From: Chitinophagales bacterium
Lineage (GTDB): Bacteria; Bacteroidota; Bacteroidia; Chitinophagales; JADIYW01
Assembly: GCA_020848315.1 (NCBI GenBank)
Contig: JADLAH010000141.1
Coordinates: 1 to 5,428, forward strand
DNA length: 5,428 bases
Reading direction: 5' to 3'
The notes under the pieces were generated by a model, which did no database searches, was not told the origin of the DNA, and saw only the letters and a program-made list of their open reading frames with translations. This document shows positions 1 through 5,428 of the stretch, piece after piece. Position 1 is the first letter of the stretch; every line of letters starts with the position of its first letter. Position numbers and translations under genes: made by a program.

Positions 1-592
1 CTTTGATGAATTGACGACAGAAAATGCGATAGAAATATCCGAAGATGTTTTTGAGAAAATTTCCTACCGTGGCAATACCAGCAAAGTCGTTTCGCTCGCG
101 AAGCCTAAAATAACGGCGCTATCCGGGTTGGATCTTTCTGCCCATCCGCTGATAGTGGTGGTGGATGGCGTTGAAAAACCCGGCAATCTCGGTGCCATCC
201 TGCGCATTGCCGATGCTGCGGGCATTACCGGTGTCATCTGCTGCGATACCAAAACGGATATCTACAATCCGAATGTCATTCGTTCGTCCGTAGGTTGTAT
301 CTTTTCCAAGCCTGTTGTGCTGGCTTCCAAAGAAGATACGTTGGCGTTTCTTACTTCCGGCAATGTCCGCATATACACCACATCCCTGAAGGCGGCGGTG
401 AGCTATCTCGAAGCGGATTATACCGTGCCGACGGCCATCGTACTGGGCACGGAAGCCACCGGTGTGGATCCATTCTGGGAAGAAAACAGCACAAGGAATA
501 TCATCATTCCCATGCGTGGTCAGAATGATTCCCTGAATGTATCGAATACAGCTGCTATCGTGTTGTTTGAAGCGCTCCGTCAGCGGAATTAA
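1..592 (+). CDS. TrmH/SpoU-family RNA 2'-O-ribose methyltransferase, 5'-truncated by window edge
   Basis: Predicted SAM-dependent methyltransferase that methylates the 2'-hydroxyl of a ribose in rRNA or tRNA (SPOUT/TrmH fold). The frame is open to the left edge, with codons for F-D-E before the first possible TTG start at 11, so the true start lies outside; 196 residues are visible. By memory of the family length (about 250-270 aa), some 60 N-terminal residues of the substrate-binding domain are missing. The three SpoU motifs are present (visible numbering): motif 1 NLGAILRIADAAG (about 62-74, with the conserved Asn and Arg), motif 2 VLGTEATGV (about 147-155), and motif 3 IPMRGQNDSLNVSNTAA (about 169-185), whose SLNVS contributes to the knotted SAM site. 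Motif 1 reads EKPGNLG rather than the commoner DPGNLG. The target nucleotide cannot be told. Its stop overlaps that of the convergent pseudouridine synthase gene. Family assignment is firm; the specific enzyme is not. Confidence 0.93.
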   Translation, partial: FDELTTENAIEISEDVFEKISYRGNTSKVVSLAKPKITALSGLDLSAHPLIVVVDGVEKPGNLGAILRIADAAGITGVICCDTKTDIYNPNVIRSSVGCIFSKPVVLASKEDTLAFLTSGNVRIYTTSLKAAVSYLEADYTVPTAIVLGTEATGVDPFWEENSTRNIIIPMRGQNDSLNVSNTAAIVLFEALRQRN

Positions 593-1278
593 GCTATTTC
601 CTTTTCAAAAAATTGCCATATTTTTTCATCCGGAACGGGGGCAGTCAGTTCGATGGGTTCATTTTTCACCGGATGGATAAAGCTGATTTTTCTGGCATGT
701 AGGTGAATGCTTCTGGTGTTTTCATTGGGTCTTTCAAAGCCGTATTTCACATCGCCTTTAATCGGACTGCCGATTTTCGCCAGTTGCGCCCTGATCTGAT
801 GGAACCGGCCTGTTTCCAGTTGTACTTCCAGCAGATGATAATGATCCGAACTCGCCAGCCAACGATAGTGTAGCACACATTTTTTGGAATGCGCCACCTC
901 TTTGTCGAATAAGCGGGCTTTGCGCGTTTTCTCATCTTTCAGGTGATAGTGCGTCAATGTGCCGCTGTCTGAAACGGGCTTTTTCTTCACCACCGCCCAA
1001 TAGGTTTTGGTGATTTCTTTGGTTTTAAATAATTCGTTCAGCCGCGACAGACTTTTGCTGGTGCGGGCGAATAACACGATACCGCTCACCGGCCGGTCGA
1101 TGCGGTGCACTACGCCCAGGAATACCTCGCCGGGCTTCTGGTATTTTTCCTTGATATAGGCTTTCACCAGATCAGACAATGGCGTGTCTCCGGTTTCATC
1201 GCCTTGCACGATTTCGCCGCTGCGCTTATTGACCGCAATAATATGATTGTCTTCGTACAGAATATCGAGTGGCTGCAA
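589..1278 (-). CDS. RluA-family RNA pseudouridine synthase
   Basis: Isomerises a uridine to pseudouridine in rRNA or tRNA. The 229-aa product has no N-terminal S4 domain and starts directly in the catalytic domain (DILYEDNHIIAVNK, residues 5-18). The family II motif HRIDRPVSGIVLFART (58-73) carries the catalytic Asp61, followed by TYWAVVKKKP (92-101), the LETGRFHQIRAQL motif (154-166) with its conserved Arg, the KGDVKYG turn (174-180) and IHLHA (191-195). Length and motifs suggest an intact enzyme of the short RluA/TruC-like class; the target site cannot be assigned. The start is TTG: reading upstream in frame, a TAA stop comes after only four codons and no ATG or GTG lies between, while GGAAAG sits about 3 bases before the TTG. 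The protein has no internal Met to use instead. It ends convergently with the methyltransferase gene and is transcribed divergently from the sulfotransferase gene. Confidence 0.94.
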   Translation of the reverse strand: MQPLDILYEDNHIIAVNKRSGEIVQGDETGDTPLSDLVKAYIKEKYQKPGEVFLGVVHRIDRPVSGIVLFARTSKSLSRLNELFKTKEITKTYWAVVKKKPVSDSGTLTHYHLKDEKTRKARLFDKEVAHSKKCVLHYRWLASSDHYHLLEVQLETGRFHQIRAQLAKIGSPIKGDVKYGFERPNENTRSIHLHARKISFIHPVKNEPIELTAPVPDEKIWQFFEKEIA

Positions 1279-1291
1279 GTCTTTCCGTGAT

Positions 1292-1299
1292 TATGTTTG
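1292..1299 (+). promoter_or_regulatory. Candidate Bacteroidota -7 box (TATGTTTG) for the glycan genes
   Basis: Exact match to the Bacteroidota sigma-ABfr consensus TAnnTTTG, 65 bases before the sulfotransferase ATG. Transcription would start near 1304-1307, giving a 5' leader of about 60 nt that includes the heptad tract. No TTG/TTTG -33 element is visible at the expected 17-23 bp spacing, so the promoter would be non-canonical upstream. Inference from position and consensus only. Confidence 0.5.
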
Positions 1300-1307
1300 C
1301 AAAGTTA
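1300..1307 (-). promoter_or_regulatory. Candidate Bacteroidota -7 box (TAACTTTG) for the pseudouridine synthase gene
   Basis: The minus strand reads TAACTTTG, an exact TAnnTTTG match, 21 bases upstream of the TTG start at 1278. This implies a very short leader of roughly 13-17 nt. The box directly abuts the plus-strand TATGTTTG box with no gap, giving the composite TATGTTTGCAAAGTTA at 1292-1307. No clear -33 TTG is found upstream on this strand, but an A-rich stretch (TAAAAAG repeats and ATATAAAA) lies there and could act like an UP element. Confidence 0.5.
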
Positions 1308-1330
1308 TCTTTTTATATAAAATCTCATGG

Positions 1331-1357
1331 CTTTTTACTTTTTACTTTTTACTTTTA
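1331..1357. repeat. (CTTTTTA)3 heptad tandem repeat plus degenerate fourth copy
   Basis: Three perfect head-to-tail copies of CTTTTTA occupy 1331-1351, followed by CTTTTA at 1352-1357. The tract lies between the candidate + promoter and the sulfotransferase start codon, ending 7 bases before the ATG. A 7-bp unit in a leader could gain or lose copies by slippage and alter spacing or mRNA structure, but nothing here shows that it varies. On the minus strand it reads TAAAAAG repeats, upstream of the pseudouridine synthase promoter. Confidence 0.85.
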
Positions 1358-1364
1358 AGGCTAA

Positions 1365-2213
1365 ATGAATCTTTCGCCGGTTATAATCTTAGGAATGCAT
1401 CGCAGTGGTACTACGATGATTACCAAAATGCTGGAAGAAGTGGGGCTGTTTGTCGGCGCGGAAGTGGAAGTAAACCACGAGGCCCTGTTTTTCTGGGAAA
1501 TCAATAACTGGATTTTCGATATACATACGGCATCTGCCGAAAAACCTTACAACCTGCGCTACACCAATCCAGCCTGCAGAGGTGTGATTCGCGAATCGCT
1601 GGAATATTTTGTACAATCGGACAGACGGAAAAAATACCTGGGCAAACATAGTCACGCAATCAAGGATATCCGGCAAACGCCTTTCCCTTACGGCTGGAAA
1701 GATCCGAAAAACACATTCACCATCGAATTCTGGAAAGATATTTTTCCGGATGCGAAAATCATCCATATCTATCGCAATCCGATAGATTCGGTTTCGAGTT
1801 ATATTGAACGCGACCTGCTGCTGAAAAATAAGTTTGAATGGAACTGGAAGAAAAAACTCAAACGACGCTTTCTTATCAGTAAAAATTTTCACGAAAATTT
1901 CCGTCTGATCAATATACAGGAAGGCTACAACCTGTGGGAAGAATATGTGATGAAGGCGCTTTCGCTGAAAAATGATTTTTCGGACTATATCGACATCCGC
2001 TACGAAGATTTTCTGGCGAATCCGTTCGAGAAACTCGCACTGTTATCCCGTTTTTCGGGACTGCAGCCATCCGACGAACAATTGAAAAATGCCGTCAGTC
2101 GTGTTAAATCCGACAGGGCTTTTGCATTTCTCCAAAATCCGGCTTATGTGGAGATATACCAACAGCTGAAAGAAAAACCATTGATGCAACAACTTGGCTA
2201 CGACAATCTGTGA
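1365..2213 (+). CDS. PAPS-dependent sulfotransferase
   Basis: Predicted to transfer a sulfuryl group from 3'-phosphoadenylylsulfate (PAPS) to a hydroxyl or amine, most likely on a sugar given its neighbours. The 282-aa soluble protein begins with the 5'-phosphosulfate-binding loop ILGMHRSGTTMITKML (8-23), whose Arg-Ser-Gly-Thr-Thr replaces a Walker A motif. A WKDPKNTFTIEFW segment follows (111-123), and then the 3'-phosphate-binding motif IHIYRNPIDSVSSYIER (133-149) with Arg137 and Ser144. A late YEDFLANPFEKLALLSRF block (213-230) is typical of Sulfotransfer_3-type bacterial enzymes. No signal peptide or membrane segment is seen, so it should act in the cytoplasm on a nucleotide- or lipid-linked intermediate. 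The ATG at 1365 follows AAGG at 1357-1360, and the P-loop starts within ten residues, so the start is well placed. Its TGA stop overlaps the next gene's GTG start. The acceptor is unknown; protein or lipid sulfation cannot be excluded. Confidence 0.9.
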   Translation: MNLSPVIILGMHRSGTTMITKMLEEVGLFVGAEVEVNHEALFFWEINNWIFDIHTASAEKPYNLRYTNPACRGVIRESLEYFVQSDRRKKYLGKHSHAIKDIRQTPFPYGWKDPKNTFTIEFWKDIFPDAKIIHIYRNPIDSVSSYIERDLLLKNKFEWNWKKKLKRRFLISKNFHENFRLINIQEGYNLWEEYVMKALSLKNDFSDYIDIRYEDFLANPFEKLALLSRFSGLQPSDEQLKNAVSRVKSDRAFAFLQNPAYVEIYQQLKEKPLMQQLGYDNL

Positions 2214-3154
2214 TCACCTCGCCTTCCATACAAATTTTGCTGGCAACTTATAATGGTGCCCGTTTCCTGCAGGAGCAGCTGGACAGCCTGATTGCGCAAA
2301 CGAGACAGGATTTTACTTTGCTGGTGCGCGATGACGGTTCTACGGACAATACGCTTCAGATCGTGCGCGATTACCAGCAGCAATATCCTGATAGAATACG
2401 CATTATAACAGACCGCCGGAAAAATCTGGGCGCTACGCGCAATTTTGGCTGTCTGCTGGAACATGCCGATGCCGATTATATTTTTTGCTGTGACCAGGAT
2501 GACATCTGGAAACCCGATAAAGTGGAAATGGAAATGCGGGAAATGGCAGTCCTCGAGCAGGCAGATACTACCGTGCCGTGCCTGGTTTTTTCCGATATGA
2601 TGGCCATTGATGAGGTGGGAAATGTACAGAACGATTCTGTCTGGCAGCAACTGCATTTGCATCCCGATTTTTTTACACTCAACAGATTGCTGGTACAGAA
2701 TATTCCACATGGATGCACCATGCTGATCAATCGCCCGATGCGCAATCTGGCAGTGCCGCTCCCCAAAGAGGCATTGCTGCACGACCACTGGATAGCTTTG
2801 TTGGCGGCCAGTTGCGGCAGATGGAAAGCCATCTCGGAGCCTACCGTTCTGCTGCGCAATCATGGCAGCAATGTAACCCGTAAACAGACCGGTATTTTTG
2901 ACAAGGTGAAGAGATTCTCTCAGAATTTCCTGGATAAATCGGAATACGAACATTTCATCCAGATGCGTGTCCGGCAGGCGCTGGCATTGCAGTTGCGCAC
3001 TTCCACATTTATTTCAGATGATGATTTTGATATCCTGAAAGATTTTATCCGTCTGGGAAAAACGAAAGGCATGGAGCGTCGGAAAATCATGTGGAAGAGA
3101 CAGTTTTTCCGCACTACGGCGTGGCATACCTTCAAGATGATTGCGAGGGCATAA
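2210..3154 (+). CDS. GT2 glycosyltransferase, rhamnosyltransferase-like (RgpB/cd04196 type)
   Basis: Inverting GT-A fold transferase expected to add a sugar from a nucleotide donor to a growing surface glycan on the cytoplasmic face. The 314-aa product opens with IQILLATYNGARFLQEQLDS (7-26), then DDGSTDNT (41-48) for nucleotide binding, NLGATRNFG (72-80), and the FCCDQDDIWKPDKVE block (92-106), which contains the metal-binding DxD equivalent (DQDD, 95-98). NIPHGCTMLINR (164-175) and HDHW (191-194) mark the acceptor side and likely catalytic base region. DQDD-x-W with HDHW is characteristic of the family that includes alpha-L-Rha 1,3-L-rhamnosyltransferases, so a rhamnose-like donor is plausible but unproven. 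The start is GTG at 2210, inside the sulfotransferase stop (GTGA), which implies translational coupling; the fold begins at residue 7 and no Met is available until about 109. The C-terminal 90 residues are basic and lack clear membrane segments. Confidence 0.9.
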   Translation: MITSPSIQILLATYNGARFLQEQLDSLIAQTRQDFTLLVRDDGSTDNTLQIVRDYQQQYPDRIRIITDRRKNLGATRNFGCLLEHADADYIFCCDQDDIWKPDKVEMEMREMAVLEQADTTVPCLVFSDMMAIDEVGNVQNDSVWQQLHLHPDFFTLNRLLVQNIPHGCTMLINRPMRNLAVPLPKEALLHDHWIALLAASCGRWKAISEPTVLLRNHGSNVTRKQTGIFDKVKRFSQNFLDKSEYEHFIQMRVRQALALQLRTSTFISDDDFDILKDFIRLGKTKGMERRKIMWKRQFFRTTAWHTFKMIARA

Positions 3155-3174
3155 ATACTTCTGAAAAATTATTG

Positions 3175-3182
3175 TATTTTTG
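3175..3182 (+). promoter_or_regulatory. Candidate Bacteroidota -7 box (TATTTTTG) upstream of the epimerase gene
   Basis: Exact TAnnTTTG match in the 80-base gap between the first glycosyltransferase and the epimerase. Transcription would begin near 3187-3190, leaving a leader of about 45-50 nt before the TTG start. There is no TTG at the expected -33 spacing. An internal promoter here would let the epimerase and second glycosyltransferase be expressed apart from the upstream pair. Inference; the AT-rich gap raises the chance of a random match. Confidence 0.4.
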
Positions 3183-3234
3183 AGAAAATGACGGCGATAA
3201 AGTTGTCTCTTACAAGCTAAAGATTTCTATTGTT

Positions 3235-4377
3235 TTGAAAAATATACTCATCACCGGTGGCGCAGGATTTATAGGTTCAAATCTGGCATTGCAGTTATTG
3301 GAAAAAGGCTATCACGTTACGGTCCTCGACAATCTGCATCCGCAGATACATGGAGCGGAACCGGAAAAGACATCGCCGCTCTATCGTTCCATTAAGGATA
3401 AAGTGCGTTTTCTGAAAGGAGACGTCTGTAATAAGGAAGACTGGGAAAAAGCGCTCGAAAATCAGCATACAGTCGTACATCTGGCGGCCGAGACAGGCAC
3501 CGGACAGTCAATGTATGAAGCTACCCGCTATACGACGGTAAACGTCATCGGGACGGCACTGTTGACCGATTATCTGACCAATCAGCAGCATACTGTCGGG
3601 AAAGTGGTGGTCGCGAGTTCGCGGGCTATTTACGGAGAAGGAAAATATGTTTCCCCGTCATCCGGACAGTATTATTACCCGACAGGAAGAGATGAATCCG
3701 ATTTGGAGAAGGGTGTTTTTGATTTGCGCAATCCGGATCAACCCGAAGAAATGCTGCAACTCTGCGCTACGGATGAACAGAGCCGCATTCAGCCTAATTC
3801 CATCTACGGACTGACGAAATATCACCAGGAACAAGCCTTGATGATTTGTTGTAAATCGCTGCAGATTCCATGCGTCGCTTTCCGCTATCAGAATGTCTAC
3901 GGACCGGGACAGTCGCTGTCCAATCCATACACCGGCATATTGTCCATTTTTTCCACCCGCATCAAGCAGCAGAAATCCATCAATATTTTTGAAGATGGTC
4001 AGGAAAGCCGCGATTTTGTGTTTATTGACGATGTGGTGAAAGCTACGCTGGCAGGTATAGAAAATTCCTCGGCAGATTTTCAGTCTTTTAACGTGGGCAC
4101 CGGTGTGGCTACCAGCGTGCTGACGGTGGCACAAACACTGATGAAAAATTATGGGATGGAAGTGCCACTCGAAATTTCCGGGCAATATCGGAAAGGCGAT
4201 ATTCGCCATAATTTCGCGGATATAACCTTGATTCAGGAAAAACTGGGATACGCGCCTTCCGTAGATTTTGCTACCGGAATCCGACAATTCTGTGATTGGG
4301 TCAACCAACAGGAAATACAGGCCGACCGCTATGAACAGTCGCTGGACGAACTCAGAAAAAAAGGGTTGATGAAATAG
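3235..4377 (+). CDS. NAD-dependent sugar epimerase (extended SDR), dTDP-L-rhamnose 4-epimerase-like
   Basis: Extended short-chain dehydrogenase acting on a nucleotide-diphospho-sugar. The 380-aa product starts with the Rossmann motif ILITGGAGFIGSNLALQLLE (4-23), with Asp32 in VLDNL suggesting NAD rather than NADP. GDVCNKEDW (62-70), VVHLAAETGTGQSMYE (80-95), ASSRAIYGEG (127-136, catalytic Ser) and the YGLTK tetrad pair Tyr191/Lys195 follow. FRYQNVYGPGQSLSNPYTGI (216-235), FEDGQESRDFV (252-262) and GQYRKGDIRHNFADI (316-330) are the wording I associate with dTDP-L-rhamnose 4-epimerases (6-deoxy-L-talose pathway), as is the HPQIHG segment (35-40). The 4-epimerase substrate call is from memory of the family and is moderate; another UDP- or dTDP-sugar is possible. 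It is longer than a typical GalE (about 330 aa) owing to an acidic insert (about 137-187) and a charged tail (about 356-380). The start is TTG: the upstream frame has a stop at 3181 and no ATG between, and the Rossmann strand begins at residue 3. No Shine-Dalgarno is visible. Confidence 0.88.
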   Translation: MKNILITGGAGFIGSNLALQLLEKGYHVTVLDNLHPQIHGAEPEKTSPLYRSIKDKVRFLKGDVCNKEDWEKALENQHTVVHLAAETGTGQSMYEATRYTTVNVIGTALLTDYLTNQQHTVGKVVVASSRAIYGEGKYVSPSSGQYYYPTGRDESDLEKGVFDLRNPDQPEEMLQLCATDEQSRIQPNSIYGLTKYHQEQALMICCKSLQIPCVAFRYQNVYGPGQSLSNPYTGILSIFSTRIKQQKSINIFEDGQESRDFVFIDDVVKATLAGIENSSADFQSFNVGTGVATSVLTVAQTLMKNYGMEVPLEISGQYRKGDIRHNFADITLIQEKLGYAPSVDFATGIRQFCDWVNQQEIQADRYEQSLDELRKKGLMK

Positions 4378-4420
4378 TTCTCTATCCGAAACAGGTTGCT
4401 GTATAAAGAAGAAAACGTTT

Positions 4421-5329
4421 ATGAAAAAAATCGGCTTAGTTACCATCACCTACAATTCCGCCAAGGTTATAACGCCCTTTATGGATTGTGTGCTCCGGCA
4501 GACGCATACGGATTTCATATTGTACATTATCGACAATATCTCTTCGGATAATACCCTCGAACTGCTGTCAAAATACAAGGATGACCGGATAGTGATTATA
4601 GCCAACACACAAAATGTCGGAGTGGCTGCAGGAAACAACCAAGGCATAGTAAGAGCGATGGCCGACGGCTGTGATGAAATTCTTATCATTAACAATGACG
4701 TGGAGTTTGAATACACGTTGCTCGAAAAATTATCGCGTCAGTTGGAAGAACTGAATTGCAGTCTGGTGGCCCCCAAGATGATGTATCATCCGGAAACACA
4801 TCTCATCTGGTGGGCCGGCACGAAGTTTAATCCGAAGGAAGGCTGCATGACACATCATATCGGCATACAGGAAGAAGACAAAGGGCAATACGATCACATT
4901 GAGAAGATGGACTATGCGCCAACCTGCTGCGTATTGCTGAAGCGGGAAGTGATAGATGATATAGGACTGATGGATGAAAAATATTTTGCCTATTACGATG
5001 ACACGGATTTTTTCTACAGGATCTTCAAACAAGGAAAACACGTGTTATTTTATTATCCGTTTGTGCAGTTTTATCACAAAGTCGGCGGCTTGTCCAACAT
5101 GAAAAAAGGAAATGCTAAAAAATTCAAGTTCAATAATTTCTATGTCCACCTCATCACCCGAAACCATGTGTATTATCTGCGCAAGCAAAAATCCCTGCGC
5201 GCGTGGTGGAATATCATTTATTTCTTCTTTCGGATGAACCTGCGCTTTATCTTCAGTGGCAAATATCACCTCAATTTTGCGACTTTCCGCCTGCTGCAAA
5301 CCTCCTTTTGGGAAGGGCTGAAAATGTAA
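4421..5329 (+). CDS. GT2 glycosyltransferase, WbbL-like
   Basis: Second GT-A fold transferase of the cassette, of a different GT2 branch from the one at 2210. The 302-aa product begins KIGLVTITYNSAKVITPFMD (3-22). IIDNISSDNT (36-45) binds the nucleotide, NVGVAAGNNQGI (65-76) is the hallmark of WbbL-type rhamnosyltransferases and relatives, and ILIINNDVEF (87-96) holds the DxD-equivalent NND. YAPTCCVLLKREVIDDIGLMD (165-185) leads into EKYFAYYDDTDFFYRIFKQG (186-205), where the DD.DF..R...G pattern supplies catalytic and acceptor-site acids. A hydrophobic aromatic stretch near 262-279 (WWNIIYFFFRMNLRFIF) may be a membrane-association helix, common in this branch. It starts at ATG 4421, 43 bases after the epimerase stop, with only a weak purine run (AAAGAAGAAAA) before it, so it is probably in the same transcript as the epimerase. 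Donor sugar unproven; an L-rhamnose or 6-deoxy-talose type is plausible from context. Confidence 0.9.
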   Translation: MKKIGLVTITYNSAKVITPFMDCVLRQTHTDFILYIIDNISSDNTLELLSKYKDDRIVIIANTQNVGVAAGNNQGIVRAMADGCDEILIINNDVEFEYTLLEKLSRQLEELNCSLVAPKMMYHPETHLIWWAGTKFNPKEGCMTHHIGIQEEDKGQYDHIEKMDYAPTCCVLLKREVIDDIGLMDEKYFAYYDDTDFFYRIFKQGKHVLFYYPFVQFYHKVGGLSNMKKGNAKKFKFNNFYVHLITRNHVYYLRKQKSLRAWWNIIYFFFRMNLRFIFSGKYHLNFATFRLLQTSFWEGLKM

Positions 5330-5428
5330 AAACACTTTTGATTTACATCAATTCATTGATTATCAGCTCTTAATTTTTTCCTAAAAAAACAGCATTTAAC
5401 AAGTTTTTAAGCATTTTGCCGGCTTACA
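5330..5428. other. AT-rich non-coding tail with small inverted and direct repeats
   Basis: No credible coding frame lies in these 99 bases. TTGAT (5338-5342), ATCAA (5347-5351) and TTGAT (5356-5360) sit exactly 9 bases apart in alternating orientation, so two alternative 5-bp hairpins with 4-base loops are possible. A T-run (5374-5379) follows about 13 bases after the second hairpin, which is too weak and distant for a confident intrinsic terminator. AGCATTT occurs twice (5391-5397 and 5410-5416). TTTTG at 5413-5417 could be a -33 element for a gene beyond the edge; its -7 box would be outside the window. Confidence 0.6.

Noticed and set aside
1829..1836. TAAGTTTG, an exact TAnnTTTG match on the plus strand
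   Set aside because: It lies inside the sulfotransferase coding region with no gene start nearby. It shows the background rate of chance matches.
1389..1892. Open 167-codon frame on the minus strand
   Set aside because: It is fully antisense to the sulfotransferase, whose conserved PAPS-binding motifs explain the sequence. The antisense product shows no recognisable domain.
2793..2800. TAGCTTTG, another TAnnTTTG match on the plus strand
   Set aside because: It is inside the first glycosyltransferase, encoding conserved residues just after HDHW; most likely chance.
2198..2953. Open 251-codon frame on the minus strand
   Set aside because: It is antisense to the first glycosyltransferase with its clear GT2 motifs. 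The product is rich in His, Gln and Ile with no family pattern, as expected of a shadow frame.
3658..4449. Open 263-codon frame on the minus strand
   Set aside because: It is antisense to the epimerase and runs across the gap into the next gene; no motif supports it as a real protein.
5347..5379. Possible intrinsic terminator: ATCAA/TTGAT hairpin followed by a T-run
   Set aside because: The stem has only 5 bp with one G-C pair, and the T-run starts about 13 bases after it, so it does not meet normal terminator geometry.
5381..5407. A-rich/T-rich inverted repeat (TAAAAAAAC ... GTTTTTA)
   Set aside because: It is built from homopolymer A and T runs with unequal arm lengths, which is expected by chance in AT-rich spacer.

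Overview
The window looks like a chromosomal segment of a Bacteroidota (Bacteroidetes) bacterium, possibly from the Chitinophagales/Sphingobacteriales side. This rests on three things: TAnnTTTG-type promoter boxes in two intergenic gaps, the near absence of Shine-Dalgarno sequences with several TTG/GTG starts, and the wording of the RluA-type and TrmH-type proteins. The taxonomic call is inference; no marker gene is present.

Layout. Positions 1-1278 hold two RNA-modification genes pointing at each other. The first is the 3' part of a TrmH/SpoU-family RNA methyltransferase (+), cut by the left window edge. The second is a complete RluA-family pseudouridine synthase (-). Their stop codons share the palindrome TTAA. 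Positions 1279-1364 form a short divergent control region with two back-to-back TAnnTTTG boxes and a (CTTTTTA)3 heptad tract. From 1365 to 5329, four co-directional genes (+) form a surface-glycan cassette: a PAPS-dependent sulfotransferase, a GT2 glycosyltransferase of the rhamnosyltransferase-like type (joined to it by a GTGA overlap), an NAD-dependent extended-SDR sugar epimerase resembling dTDP-L-rhamnose 4-epimerases, and a second GT2 glycosyltransferase of the WbbL-like type. The last 99 bases are AT-rich and non-coding, with small inverted and direct repeats.

How the genes may work together. The epimerase would supply a nucleotide-activated sugar (candidate: dTDP-6-deoxy-L-talose from dTDP-L-rhamnose), the two glycosyltransferases would add sugars to a growing glycan, and the sulfotransferase would sulfate a sugar or other acceptor. 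No polymerase, flippase, initiating transferase or dTDP-rhamnose (rml) genes are in view, so this is probably part of a larger exopolysaccharide, capsule or O-antigen locus continuing to the right. The RNA-modification genes look like housekeeping neighbours at the locus edge.

Nothing in the window amounts to a new defence, mobile or RNA system. No tRNA, rRNA, CRISPR array, IS element or integrase was seen. The points most worth a second look are the compact divergent promoter with its heptad repeat, the substrate of the unusual epimerase, and the coupled sulfotransferase-glycosyltransferase pair.
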